Source of the DNA: JAWVFM01 sp963823245
GTDB lineage: Bacteria > Actinomycetota > Thermoleophilia > Solirubrobacterales > 70-9
Direction of reading: 5' to 3'
Assembly (NCBI GenBank): GCA_963823245.1
Contig: CAWGKQ010000007.1
Location: 310,001 to 374,000 of the forward strand
Length of the DNA: 64,000 bases
Part shown: piece by piece, positions 35,802 to 46,727 of the stretch
Layout of the letters: the number at the start of each line of letters is the position of its first letter
Numbering within the stretch: the first letter of the stretch is position 1
Translations under genes and position numbers: made by a program
The notes under the pieces: generated by a model
What the model was told of the DNA's origin: nothing
Database searches by the model: none
Seen by the model: the letters and a program-made list of their open reading frames with translations, nothing else

Positions 35802-36821
35802 TCAAGCGAACGTTGGGCGGCGCGGGAAGAGGCGCTGCATCCGGCGCAGGCTGGCGACCGAGCCGCGCGGGCGCAGGCGCCGCCCGAGCACGGCGCGCCA
35901 GGGTTCGACACCGTGCATCGAGACGTCGATCCAGTCCTTGCAGCTCGTCTCGAGGGCAACGTCGGGGCGTGGCGCGTCGCCGGGCTCGGCGCGGGTCGCG
36001 CCGTTGTCCACGTGGAGGTGCCGGTTGTCGGCGTCGGAGAAGCGCCACTGGATCGTGAGCGGCCGGTCGACGCGCTCGTGGTCGACGGCGTTCTCGACGA
36101 TGTCGAAGTAGATCCGTTGCACCTCCGGGGAGGGCGCCTCGATCGGCGTGCCGGGCGCGCCGGTCACCCCGGAGCGGAGCAAAAGGACCTGCCGGCGGGC
36201 GATCTCCTGCTCGCCGAGGTCGAGATCGAGCGGAAAGACGCCGGCGGGCATCTCCTCGATCGGATAGCCGGCCGCCCGCCACTTCGCCCGCACCGAGCGC
36301 AGGCCGAACGCGTAGATGTCCTCGAGCTCGAACCCATACTCGCGGGTGTAGCGGAGGTCCCGGTTCGGTTGCACGAAGAACGTGAGCGAGCAGGGGAGCA
36401 CCTCGCCGAGGAGCTCGGCAATGGCGGCCTTGCACTCTTCGCTCTGCGCGAACATCTCCGAGAGCGTCTTGACGCCGAAGCCGATGTGGCGCTGCTCATC
36501 GCGCGAGATGTTGTGCATGCCCTCGCTGAAGCCGGGCATCGTCCCGGCCTTCGTGAAGGCCCGTAGCTCGTCGGCCATTCGGTCGAGCCGGTCGAAGACG
36601 CCGCGGTAGCCCCAGTTGAGCTCGCCTTGGGTGGAGGCGAGCGTCTCGCCGATCGTCTCGCCGGCGCCGATGACCTCCTTGAAGAACCGGTGGAAGAAGA
36701 CCGCGTGGCGAGCCTCGTCGACCTGCTGTGTGGCGAGGAAGTACTTCTGCTCCTCGGTGGGCGCCGCGTCGATGTAGAGTGAGAGGTTGTCGGCCGCCGA
36801 GTCCTCGCCGTAGAAGAACAT
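35802..36821 (-). CDS. R2-like ferritin-fold oxidase fused to an SCP2-like domain, N-terminus probably missing
   Basis: 339 aa. The first part is a ribonucleotide-reductase-R2-type di-metal helix bundle: FFYGEDSAADNLSLYIDA, LATQQVDEARHAVFFHRFF (ExxH) and NISRDEQRHIGFGV (ExxH). The last 110 residues resemble an SCP-2 lipid-carrier domain (RPLTIQWRFSDADNRHLHVD, DVALETSCKDWIDVSMHGVE, LRPRGSVASLRRM). The first metal Glu falls at residue 6, so the opening helix appears cut; open frame upstream (PLPSALWIYS before the ATG) fits the family but no start is seen before the neighbouring small gene ends at 36917. Oxidation of a bound lipid is a plausible role. Confidence 0.75.
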   Translation of the reverse strand: MFFYGEDSAADNLSLYIDAAPTEEQKYFLATQQVDEARHAVFFHRFFKEVIGAGETIGETLASTQGELNWGYRGVFDRLDRMADELRAFTKAGTMPGFSEGMHNISRDEQRHIGFGVKTLSEMFAQSEECKAAIAELLGEVLPCSLTFFVQPNRDLRYTREYGFELEDIYAFGLRSVRAKWRAAGYPIEEMPAGVFPLDLDLGEQEIARRQVLLLRSGVTGAPGTPIEAPSPEVQRIYFDIVENAVDHERVDRPLTIQWRFSDADNRHLHVDNGATRAEPGDAPRPDVALETSCKDWIDVSMHGVEPWRAVLGRRLRPRGSVASLRRMQRLFPRRPTFA

Positions 36822-36916
36822 CGAGTAGATCCAGAGCGCCGAGGGCAGCGGCGCTCTTCGCGACGGGATTCGGGCTGGCTCTGAGGCTCGGCCCCTGGCA
36901 GGACTGAGCCTCCGGG

Positions 36917-37039
36917 TCAGGACCGCTTCCGCGAGCGCAGCGTCGTCCAGACCAGCCAGCCGCCCAGCGCCAGGACAGGGCCGGCGAAGATCGGCAGGTC
37001 GACGATCAGGTGTCCGAAGTGGGCGAGCGGGATCGTCAT
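36917..37039 (-). CDS. 40-aa membrane peptide
   Basis: Begins MTIPLAHFGHLIVDLPIFAG, continues PVLALGGWLVWTTLRSRKRS and stops. It has one hydrophobic helix with a basic C-terminus. Its ATG overlaps the TGA of the upstream membrane-protein gene (ATGA), strong evidence for translation. Function unknown; probably a small partner of the upstream protein. Confidence 0.7.
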   Translation of the reverse strand: MTIPLAHFGHLIVDLPIFAGPVLALGGWLVWTTLRSRKRS

Positions 37040-38663
37040 GCGCGGCCTCCGCTCGGTGCGAGCGTCGCCGGCGCTCGCGGCGAGCTGCCCGGCTCCCGCG
37101 GCGACACGGCCGAGTCGAGGCGGCGAAGGCCGACCGCGAACATCGCCATCCAGCCGCCGGCGATCGCGAGCACGATCACGTAGCCGGGGAGCGTCAGGTA
37201 GGCGGGACCGCCCTGGAACTCGCGCTGGAGGATCTCCTTGTCCTTGACGAAGGTCCGCGTGAAGTGCGCCTTCGCGGGAGCGCCCTTCGCTGGAATCGCC
37301 GGATCGTTCGGAAGGTAGATCGGGATCGCGGTGAGGGCTCGGCCGTTGGCGAGGCGAAGGATCGCCTTCCAGTCACCGTAGGCGGGAATCGGCCGCGTGG
37401 TTCTGTAGACGCCGGGCCGGACCTCGGCAAGGCGGTCGTTCACGAGCCCGCCGCCCTGCCAGGCGAGCGCGGTGAGCCATTGCGGGTCGCTCGCCTGGCT
37501 CGCAGGGCTGAGCTTGAACGTGCCCTCGACGGTGCGGTCGGGACCCGGGTGCACCGTGTGGAGGGTCGCCGTCGCCTTCGTGTGCGAGCCGGACGTCAAC
37601 GGCAGCGGATAGGCGATGCAGAGCACCGCGACGGCCGCCGCGGCGGGGAGCACCCAGCGCGGTGTGGCCACCCGCCGGACCTCGTCGCCGTTCAGAGCGC
37701 GGCCGATGAAGGCGCCGATCACGCCGCCCGCGAGCCCGGCCGCGAGCGCGAAGATCGCCGCGTCCGGCAGAAGCGAGGCGGTCCAGGGCAGAGGCATCCA
37801 CACATGCGACCAACCCCATTCGGCGGCGAAGCCGACCGTTCCGACGAGCGCGCCTGCGCGATCAGGATCGGCTGGTAGAGGAGCTGGAACTGCGGGACAC
37901 CGAAGTCGAACTCGCCCTGGAGGGTCGAGAGGCCGATCAGGAACGCGCCGGCGATCGCCGGCTCCTGGAAGCGAAGGAGCCTGCCCCGCAGGCCGGTGGG
38001 AGCGGGAACGTCGGCCCCGCCCGAGCGTCGCGCCTCGACGAGAAGCATCCAGATCCCGAGCGTGGAGAGGGAAGCGCCACCCACCATCAGGATGTGCGTG
38101 GGGCCCCAGAGGGTGACGTCCTGGCCGAACAGCGCGTGCCAGACGTCGTCGAGCGGGAACCCGATCAGCGCGAAGGCCCCGCAGACGAAGACCATGACGC
38201 CGCCGAGCGGCGCGTACCAGTCGTCGGTGATGCGCACGGCGCTGGAGACGCGCTTCCGGTCAGCGCCGAGCACGATGGACAGGAAGCCGCCGAGGGTGAT
38301 TCCGGCGAGGCCGATGAGGATCGGCCAGTGCGCGGCGGTACCGAAAGGGCTCGGGTCGCGGCCGGTGTCGATGTGCTTCGCGACGTCCCAGTAGAAGCCC
38401 CAAACCGCGATCAGCAGCGAGCCGCCGACGATCGCGGTGGGGAGCGCGGCCCACCCGGGCAAGCCGCTCTGCCGCTCGGAGAACGCGGCGAGGCGACCGA
38501 GCCATTGGATTCGGCCGGAACGGTGGGAGGTGGCGATCCAGAGAACGCCGACGCTCAGGACCGTGGCGACGAGAGAGGCCCAGAGGAGGTCGGAGACCGG
38601 CGCCCCCTTGGCCGGGGCGGCGGAGGTGGCGGCGACAAGCGACACAAGGCTATGAGACATCAT
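37036..38663 (-). CDS. Polytopic membrane protein, one frameshift
   Basis: About 540 aa, not recognised. The N-terminal half has several helices (SDLLWASLVATVLSVGVLWI, LPTAIVGGSLLIAVWGFYWD, GGVMVFVCGAFALIGFPLDD). A conserved-looking WDVAKHIDTGRDPS loop and LWGPTHILMVGGASLSTLGI carry His residues suited to metal binding. After a frame change near 37855 come more helices and a periplasmic domain with TVEGTFKLSPASQASDPQW and ALAWQGGGLVND, and a last helix YVIVLAIAGGWMAMFAVGL. Start ATG 38663. It is coupled to the 40-aa peptide. A copper/redox-related envelope role is possible but unproven. Confidence 0.7.
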
Positions 38664-38710
38664 TTGATGGCATATTACCCGCGGAGGCGACCGAGGTAAC
38701 ACTCCCCGTC

Positions 38711-41070
38711 GTGCTGGCGGCCTGGATCCTCTTTCCGCTCGTGTTGTTCGCCCTCGCGCTCGGCTGCGGGCTGCTCGTCCGCGCCGCCGCGCCGGAGCTT
38801 CCGGGCGCGCTCCTGCCGGCGATCGGGCTTGCTGTCATCGTCGTTGCCGGACAGGTCACGACGCTGTGGGACGGGACCGCCGAGCTCACCGCGCCGCTCG
38901 TCGTGCTCCTCGCGCTCGCGGGCTGCGCGGTGTGGGCGCGCTCGATCGAGCGACCCTCGGGCTGGGCGATCGGCTGCGCGCTCGCGGTCTTCGCGGTCTT
39001 CGCCGCGCCGATCGTGCTCTCGGGACAGGCAACCTTCGCCGGCTTCATCAGGCTCGACGACACGGCCACCTGGATGGCCCTCACGGACCGGGTCATGGAG
39101 CATGGACGCAGCCTCTCCGGCCTCGCGCCCTCCACATACGAGGCGGCCCTCACCTTCAATATCGGCAAGGGCTACCCGATCGGCGCGTTCCTCCCGCTGG
39201 GGGTCGCGCGCGAGCTGGTCGGGCAGGACGTCGCCTGGGTGATCCAGCCCTACATGGCGTCGCTCGGGGCGATCCTGGCCCTCGTGCTCTGGGAGCTGCC
39301 GCGCGCGCTCGTGGCCTCGCCCAGGCTTAGGGCGGTCGTCGGCTTCGTCGCCGCGCAGGCCGCGCTTCTTTACGGCTACTACCTCTGGGGCGGCATCAAG
39401 GAGGTGACGGCCGCAGCGCTCATCGCGGCGACCGCGGCCGTGGCGGCGGTGGTCATCTCGCGCCCGCGCGAGATCTGGCCGATCGCGGTCCTCGCGGTGA
39501 TGGGCGCGGCCGCGGTCGGCGTCTTGAGCGGCGGCGGCGCCGTTTGGCTCCTGCCGCCGCTGGCCGCAGCCGCCGCGGCTCTCGTCATCGCCCTCGGCCC
39601 CGCCGCGACGCTCAAGCGGGGTCTCGCCTTCGTGGCCGCGCTCGCCGTCCTGGCCCTCCCCGTGATCGCCCCGGGCGGCCTACTGCCCCCGACCTCGTCG
39701 CCCATCGACAGCGCCACGGCGCTGGGGAACCTGTTCGCGCCGCTACCCCTGCGGGAGGTGGCCGGGATCTGGCCGGCGGGCGACTTCCGGCTGCCGCCCG
39801 CGAGCACGGTCGTCACCGACATCCTGATCGGCGTCGCCCTCGTCGCGGGGGTCCTCGCCGTCGCGTGGGCCTGGCGCGCCCGTGCCTGGGCGCCGGTCGT
39901 CTACGTCGCCGGCGCCCTCGTCTCGTGCCTCGTGATCTTCGCGATCGGATCGCCATGGGTCGCCGGCAAGGCGCTGGCGAGCGCGTCGCCGGCGATCCCT
40001 TTTGCGGCGGCCCTCGCGGCTGCGGCGCTGTGGTCGAGGGGACGGAGGGTGGAGGGGGGCACTCTCGTGCTCGTGCTCGCCGGGGGCGTCCTCTGGTCGA
40101 ACGCGCTCGGCGTACCGCGACGTGAACCTCGCGCCCCGCGATCAGCTCGCCGAGCTCCAGACGATCGGCGAGCGGATCGCCGGGCAGGGGCCGACCCTCA
40201 TGACCGAGTACGAGCCCTATGGGGTTCGCCACTTCCTGCGCGATGCCGACCCCGAGGGAGCCTCGGAGCTGCGCCGCCGCCTCGACCCGCTACTGAACGG
40301 AAGCGGGCTGCGAAAGGGGGAGTCGGCCGACACCGACCGCTTCCAGCTCTTCGGGCCTTCTCGCCTACCGGACGCTTGTGCTGCGCCGCTCGCCCGGCAT
40401 GAGCCGGCCGCCCTCCCCTTACCGCCTCACCTATCGCGGCACCGACTACGAGGTGTGGCAGCGGCCCGCGGCCGAGCCGAGCCGCCTCGTCGACCATCTC
40501 GGCCTGGGAAGCCCCACCGACCCGGCGGGCGTGGCCGCCTTGCTCCGCGGTGCGCAGCCTCGCCGCGCGAGGCTGGGCTGCGCGGGCGGCTCGCGTTCGT
40601 GGCGCGAAAGCCGGTCGTCGCGGTGCCGCTCGCCCGTGCGCGGCACCCCGCGGGCTGGAGCGTCCCCGGATTCCCGGGTATCCTCGTGCCGCGCTCGCCC
40701 GGATCCCTCGTCGCCAGCGTCCGGGTGCCCGTCGCGGGGCGGTACGAGGTCTGGCTCGGCGGCTCGGTGCGCCCAGAGGCCGACCTGATCGTCGACGGCA
40801 GGCCGGCAGGATCGGTTCGCGCCCAGCTCAACAACGCCGGCGAGTACATCCTCCTCGGACGGGCGCCGCTCGCCGCGGGCCGACACCGGATCGAGATCCG
40901 CGTGCACGGCGCGGATCTCCATCCCGGCACCGGCGGGCGGCCGGGCCCGATCGGGCCGCTGGTGCTGAGCTCGCAGGACCCGGCGAACACTCGCATCGCG
41001 ACGGTCCCGGCCTCACGGGGTCGACGAGCTCTGCGGCCGCCGCTGGGATTGGGTCGAGGCCCTTCGCTGA
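38711..41070 (+). CDS. Large polytopic membrane protein with C-terminal beta domain (paralogue of 4023-6344), frameshifted
   Basis: GTG 38711 begins a run of about twelve helices (AAWILFPLVLFALALGCGLL and onward). Loops include RLDDTATWMALTDRVMEHG, NIGKGYPIGAFLPLGV and REVAGIWPAGDFRLPPAS. After a frame change near 40100 the chain continues RDQLAELQTIGERIAGQGPT, YEPYGVRHFLRD, then YRLTYRGTDYEVWQRP, and a beta-rich end (VPVAGRYEVWLGGSVRPEAD, LAAGRHRIEIRVHG). Removing one G near 41025 gives the end VDELCGRRWDWVEALR and stop 41068-41070. Its plan and ending parallel the gene at 4023-6344. A glycan- or polymer-related envelope function is inferred only from topology. Confidence 0.7.
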
Positions 41071-41096
41071 TCGGGTGGGCCAGAACGCCGAGCCGC

Positions 41097-41358
41097 CTAT
41101 CCGGCCGCTCGAGTGCTCAGGCGCCCTCGCCGGCGCACGTGCGACACGAGCTTCTCGACGCCGATCCACAGTAGGCCCACGAGGAGAATCGGAACGGCGA
41201 AGAATGCGATCACGCCCAGGCCCGCCGCGACACTGAGCGCGATCGCGGCGAGAGCGGCCGCCATCGCCAGGTCGATCGCGAGCGCGCGGCGGGCGCGGCG
41301 CTCGGCGGCTTGCCGGGCTCGCCGATCGGCGCGGGCCGGCTGCGGTGCGGACCGTCAT
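41097..41358 (-). CDS. Small two-helix membrane protein, one indel
   Basis: ATG 41358 overlaps the TGA of the upstream glycosidase gene (ATGA). After a short start the frame shifts by one and continues as an Arg-rich helix (RADRRARQAAERRARRALAI), two hydrophobic segments (MAAALAAIALSVAAGLGVIA, AVPILLVGLLWIGV) and a basic tail to TAG 41097-41099. About 87 aa. The span is not a multiple of three, which supports one inserted base. Function unknown. Confidence 0.55.
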
Positions 41359-42515
41359 CTCTTGGCCGGGGCCGAGTACACGGCGAAGAAGTCTCGGTCG
41401 TCCGGGGTCAGGTACCTGGTCGGCGAGCGAAACATGTCGGGCAGCAGGTTCGACGGATCCTGCGCGCCCGGGCGCTTGTAGGTGATGAAGCTGACCCAGT
41501 CCTGGTTGATGTCGAGCTCGAGAGCCCGGACCGCGCCGGCGCGCTTGAGGATGCGCGCGAGGCTCCCAACAGTCTGATAGTTCGCGGCGGCGTAGATCAG
41601 GTTCCCATGGCGGTCGATGCCGACGCCTGACCGCCACACCCGGATCGCGTTGTTGACGGTGAAACCCCATTGCGGTCCGTCGCTCAGGTTCGGGTTGAGG
41701 CGCCCGTGGTCGATGATCAGGGGCAGGTTCTGCTTGGCGAAGTAGACGTTCGGGCCCGCGGTCGATCCTCCGCGCCAGGCACCGAGGCTGACCTGCCCGT
41801 TTCGGTAATCCGTGAGCGTCGCGATGCCCTTGACCATCGGCGCGATCGTCTCGCCGCGGTAGACGAGCCCCGCGTTGCTCGTGCTGAGCGGGAACCCCCC
41901 GTTGAACGTCGCGACGACCCGTTTGCGCAACGCCGGCGGCACCTCCGACGGACCGCGGTGCGCGAGCGTTCCGGGAGGCTCTTGGACGCCCGGCATGTAG
42001 GCGAGCCGGGTGCGACCGGAGTCGATCCAGGCCACGCCGGCGACGAACTGCGGGTATGCGGCTGAGCTACGGAACGTCGTGACCATCACAGGGGGGGTCC
42101 GGCCGGCGCTTGCGGCTGCCGGGCGCCAGACGCCCTCACCCGGTAGGGCGGGACGGATCACCGGCCGGATGTTGGGCGGGGCGTAGGGCTGGGCGGGGCG
42201 ACGGTGTTGGCGATGCGAGGACCTCGACGCCTGGTTGGCGGAGGCGTGGACGCCCACATGGGGCAGCGAGCGGATTGTCGGGCCGCCCTTCGAGGGTGCG
42301 TTCAGCGTGTAGTACCAGTCCTCGATCTGCGAGACGAGGCCGTTGCCGCCGTTGTTGCGGAGCCACTCGACGCTCTCGACACCGAGGCCGACGTTGTAGC
42401 GGCCGGTCATCGCGCTGACGTACGAGTAGCCGGCGGGGATCAGGCAGATCACCGCCGCGAGCAGCACGACCCGGCGGACTCGCCGCCAAGTCGCGATGCC
42501 AGGGTCGCGACGCAC
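41355..42515 (-). CDS. Phosphodiester glycosidase family protein (NAGPA-like)
   Basis: 386 aa with an N-terminal signal anchor (VVLLAAVICLIPAGYSYVSA). A long Pro/Arg-rich spacer precedes the catalytic fold: VMVTTFRS, VVATFNGGFPLSTSNAGLVY, VKGIATLTDYRNGQVSLG, GPQWGFTVNNAIRVWRSGVG, and ALELDINQDWVSFITYK. This is the pattern of exopolysaccharide-linked phosphodiester glycosidases related to NAGPA. It probably acts outside the membrane on envelope sugar phosphodiesters. GTG 42515 start. It is coupled by ATGA overlap to the small membrane protein and stands beside the large envelope membrane protein. Confidence 0.82.
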   Translation of the reverse strand: MRRDPGIATWRRVRRVVLLAAVICLIPAGYSYVSAMTGRYNVGLGVESVEWLRNNGGNGLVSQIEDWYYTLNAPSKGGPTIRSLPHVGVHASANQASRSSHRQHRRPAQPYAPPNIRPVIRPALPGEGVWRPAAASAGRTPPVMVTTFRSSAAYPQFVAGVAWIDSGRTRLAYMPGVQEPPGTLAHRGPSEVPPALRKRVVATFNGGFPLSTSNAGLVYRGETIAPMVKGIATLTDYRNGQVSLGAWRGGSTAGPNVYFAKQNLPLIIDHGRLNPNLSDGPQWGFTVNNAIRVWRSGVGIDRHGNLIYAAANYQTVGSLARILKRAGAVRALELDINQDWVSFITYKRPGAQDPSNLLPDMFRSPTRYLTPDDRDFFAVYSAPAKR

Positions 42516-42593
42516 ATCGCGATCGTGCGCTTCGAGGCTGAACCGGCGCTAACGGCGTGGTGAGGGTGTTCTTATGCCTCTGGAGACCGGGGT

Positions 42594-42983
42594 CTAAGCG
42601 GCGATGCGCTGGGCCCCGCCCCGCGAGCGCGTCCGGCCGCGACGCCGGTGGGCGTGGCGGTCGGTCGACGCCGGCGTCGGCGCGGGCTCTTCGCCCTCGG
42701 CGGCGCTTCTCACCTCGGCCAGGGCGGCCGGGCCGTAGAGCGCCTCGACGAGCCGCAGCGCCTCAACCGTGCGGTTCTCGAGCATCCGCTCCCGGGCTGC
42801 GGTGCCGTTCAGCCCGAAGCCGAAGCCGAAGAGGCGGTTGACGTCGGTGCAGAGCCCGGTCGCAGTCGCCGGCCAGCGGCCGCGGATCCTCAGGACCGCC
42901 TCCTCGAAGAGGCGAATGGTGGGATCGGTCCGGTCGGCCTTCGGCGTCAGGGGGGTCAGCTGGATTGTCTTGTTGTGACTCAT
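42594..42983 (-). CDS. Hypothetical protein (129 aa)
   Basis: Begins MSHNKTIQLTPLTPKADRTD, with a helical middle (TIRLFEEAVLRIRGRW, ARERMLENRTVEALRLVEAL) and a low-complexity basic tail (AHRRRGRTRSRGG). The ATG at 42983 is preceded by AAGGAG at good spacing. Not recognised. It is followed by the glycosidase gene on the same strand, and upstream lies glyS, also minus. Confidence 0.6.
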   Translation of the reverse strand: MSHNKTIQLTPLTPKADRTDPTIRLFEEAVLRIRGRWPATATGLCTDVNRLFGFGFGLNGTAARERMLENRTVEALRLVEALYGPAALAEVRSAAEGEEPAPTPASTDRHAHRRRGRTRSRGGAQRIAA

Positions 42984-43087
42984 GTGCAGCTCCTTCTTGC
43001 ACCGATCACGCTACGCCGCGTCCGGAAAGCGGAGCTGAAGACGAAGGCAAGGGGAGCTCAAGGAGATCGGGAGCCGCGGCGGGCGGC

Positions 43088-44456
<1,369 letters not shown>

Positions 44457-44490
44457 GGTCGCCGGAGGCTAACGGGGGGAGCCGCGGCGA

Positions 44491-46222
44491 CTAGGGCTTC
44501 GCCTTGGCGGTGAGCTTGAGCTTCGTCGTCTTGCCCGTGCGGTCGGTGACCTTGACCTTGAACCGAAGCTTCTTGCCGGCGAGCTTCCGGGTTCGCACGA
44601 GCGACTTCTTCACGGCCTTCTCGACGAGCCTGGTCCCGTTGCCGGTGGCCTTGAGCACTCGCGCCTTCGCCTTCACGAGGTGGCCGCCCCGGACCTTGAC
44701 GCCGCGCTTGGTCGCCTTGCCGCCGGCGAATCGCAGGCCCTTCGGCAGCTTCAGCGCGGTCTTCTTGACCTTCGCCCTGTCGCTGACGACCAGCTTCAGG
44801 TGCGGGTTGTCGGAGGAGGCCTTGGTGAGCTTCATCCGGGCCTTGGGCTTCGCGTGGCCGCCACCGCCGCCTCCCGCCGCCACCGCCGCCTCCACCGCTA
44901 CAGCCCTGGACGGTCGAGGGGACGGTCCCGTGCGTCGCGGCGCCGTTCCAGCCCGTGAAGTCCGTCTGGAACGCCGGCGCCGCGCCCGTGCAGAGGTCGC
45001 GCGAGGTGACGACCAGGCCGTCGGCGGCGAAATTGAGCACGAAGTGGGAGAGGGGGATGTCGGGGATGTTCATGAACGCGTTCCCCGGACCCCGCTGCGG
45101 ATCCAGGATGAACGAGCCGAAGAGCTGGATGTGGAGGGGGCCCTGGAGGTCCAGGCCCAATTGCGGGAGCGTCTGGCCCGGCAAGGGATCCACGAGGGCG
45201 ACCGGTCCTGAGAGGGGCTGCGTGAGAAATGGCGACTCGGCGGTCGCCTGCCCGATGATGGTGGCCGCTGGGCAGGATCCGGCCTGGAACGAGGCGAGCG
45301 GGCACCTGTTGACCAGCTTGTTGGCGTCGGCGCCGACGCCGCTCGGGAGGATGGCGGTCACGTTCTGGACCCCGGCCTCGCCCGAGTCCTGGTCGACGAC
45401 GGTCGCGAGCGGGGGATGCGTGGTCGGGGTCGTGTGGCCCTTGGAGCCGATCGTCGACGAGAACGTCGGCGAGAAGTCGAGCGCGGAGCAGTTGGTGGGG
45501 GTGTAGCCGGCGGACCCCGTCACGGTCGCGCCGCCGTACGCGGCGGCGTCGAACCCGGTCGTGGACGGTGAGCAGGATGTCGGGTTCCGCGAGAAGGGCT
45601 TCTTCGGATTGCCCGCGGAGCCGAACAGCGTCACCGTCATCGAGTTGATGTGGGTCGGGAGGCCCGACGAGGTGTTCGGGATGTTGTTGATGACGCTGTC
45701 GAGCCCGTAGTCGGTCGGTCGCAGCTTCACCGCCGACTGAAGGATCACCGGGGGCAGAACCGAGGGCAGTGGCGGTATCGATACCGGCCGCAGGACGATT
45801 CCGAACCGCGCCGGCTCGCCCGGCTGCGGCGTCAGGTTGTAGATCGAGCCGGTGATGTTGAGGGTCACGGGGACAACCAGCACGGTGACGGTCGCGTTCG
45901 TCGTGACGCTGCCGACCTGCGAGGCGGCGGGGCAGTTGTCGCCGTTCAGCTGGCTCACCGTGCAGAGGGGCGTGGCTGTCGGGTCGGCCACCTGGCCGGG
46001 GGCGAGGTGGACGGTGACGTCCTTGACGTCGTCGCCCCCGAACTCGATGTGGAAGCTGAAGTTGCTGTTGGCGCCGGCGCCGGTGTTCGCCGGCTTGGCG
46101 GAGAGGTTGTTCAGCGTGATCGCGGCGTCGGCGCGCGCCGCGAAGGCGAGGAGGGCGGCGCAGAGGGCAGCGAGCGCAAGCGCCCATCGCGCGCCCAAGC
46201 TCTTCTCCCGCAACCCATCCAT
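44491..46222 (-). CDS. Exported protein with poly-Gly linker and basic C-terminal domain, one frameshift
   Basis: ATG 46222 (MDGLREKSLGARW) leads to a signal peptide (ALALAALCAALLAFAARADA). The mature N-terminal 400 residues are beta-rich and repetitive (NSNFSFHIEFGGDDVKDVTV, HLAPGQVADPTATPLC, ILPSGVGADANKLVNRCPLA, SHFVLNFAADGLVVTSRDLC). A tract of consecutive Gly codons near 44880 separates it from a Lys-rich domain (KLVVSDRAKVKKTALKLPKG, LKFKVKVT-like strands) ending at 44491. The frame changes inside the Gly tract, a place prone to length error. Function unknown; an adhesive or surface protein is possible. Confidence 0.75.
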
Positions 46223-46290
46223 GTCCCGCAGCCTCGCGGGATCATAGGGCGGCGGGTGGGCGCCCGAGCCACTGCGATACTGCAGCAATC

Positions 46291-46344
46291 ACTTGCGGGC
46301 GCCTGCGGCGCCCTTACACGCTGCTTTCGGGGCAAAGCCCCTCA
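46291..46344 (-). repeat. Dispersed two-hairpin element, copy F
   Basis: On the minus strand: TGAGGGGC-TTT-GCCCC (46329-46341), linker GAAAGCAGCGTGTAA, then GGGCGCC-GCA-GGCGCCC (46297-46313). It lies in the divergent region, 69 nt upstream of the exported-protein ATG and 10 nt upstream of fmdB. Confidence 0.87.
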
Positions 46345-46354
46345 CTTACAAACC

Positions 46355-46658
46355 ATGCCCATCTACGAGTACCGCTGCCGCAACGGCCACACCTTCGAGG
46401 TCTTCCAGAGCATGTCCGAGGACCCGGTGGAGAAGTGCGAGGAGTGCGGCGCGCCGGTGGAGCGGGTCTTCCACCCGGTGGCGGTCCACTTCAAGGGCTC
46501 GGGCTTCTACACAACCGACTACGCGAAAAAGGGAGCGAAGAAGGCGGAGTCGGACGGGGGCGGGAAGTCGAGCGGCGAGGGCTCCGGCGGGGATGGCGAG
46601 TCGAAGAAGTCAGCTAAGGAGAAGAAGTCCGAAAAGTCGGCGTTCGAAGTCCGATTGA
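46355..46658 (+). CDS. FmdB-type zinc-ribbon protein, one frameshift near the end
   Basis: About 100 aa. The zinc ribbon is MPIYEYRCRNGHTFEVFQSM with CEECGAPVERVFHP; the first knuckle reads C-x3-H rather than CxxC, a known variant. Then FKGSGFYTTDY and a Gly/Ser/Lys low-complexity tail. One extra T near 46643 shifts the frame into a long read-through; removing it gives the end SASKSD and the TGA at 46656-46658. Such FmdB-like proteins are thought to be regulatory, but their partner is unknown. Confidence 0.85.
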
Positions 46659-46674
46659 GTGCCTCCTCCTTGAG

Positions 46675-46719
46675 GCTGTCCTGCTTAGACCTCGCAGGAC
46701 GAGGAAAAGGCAGGACAGC
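46675..46719. terminator. Hairpin between convergent fmdB and LCP genes
   Basis: GCTGTCCTGC (46675-46684) pairs perfectly with GCAGGACAGC (46710-46719), and an inner CCTCG/CGAGG hairpin (46690-46704) sits in the loop. Located 17 nt after the fmdB stop and 9 nt from the LCP stop, it is a plausible bidirectional terminator. Confidence 0.65.
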
Positions 46720-46727
46720 GTCGGCAA

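Noticed and set aside
41097..41358. Reading the small gene in the ATG frame to a long Arg/Pro-rich protein
   Set aside because: That frame gives low-complexity sequence, whereas the shifted frame gives two clean transmembrane helices and a proper stop.
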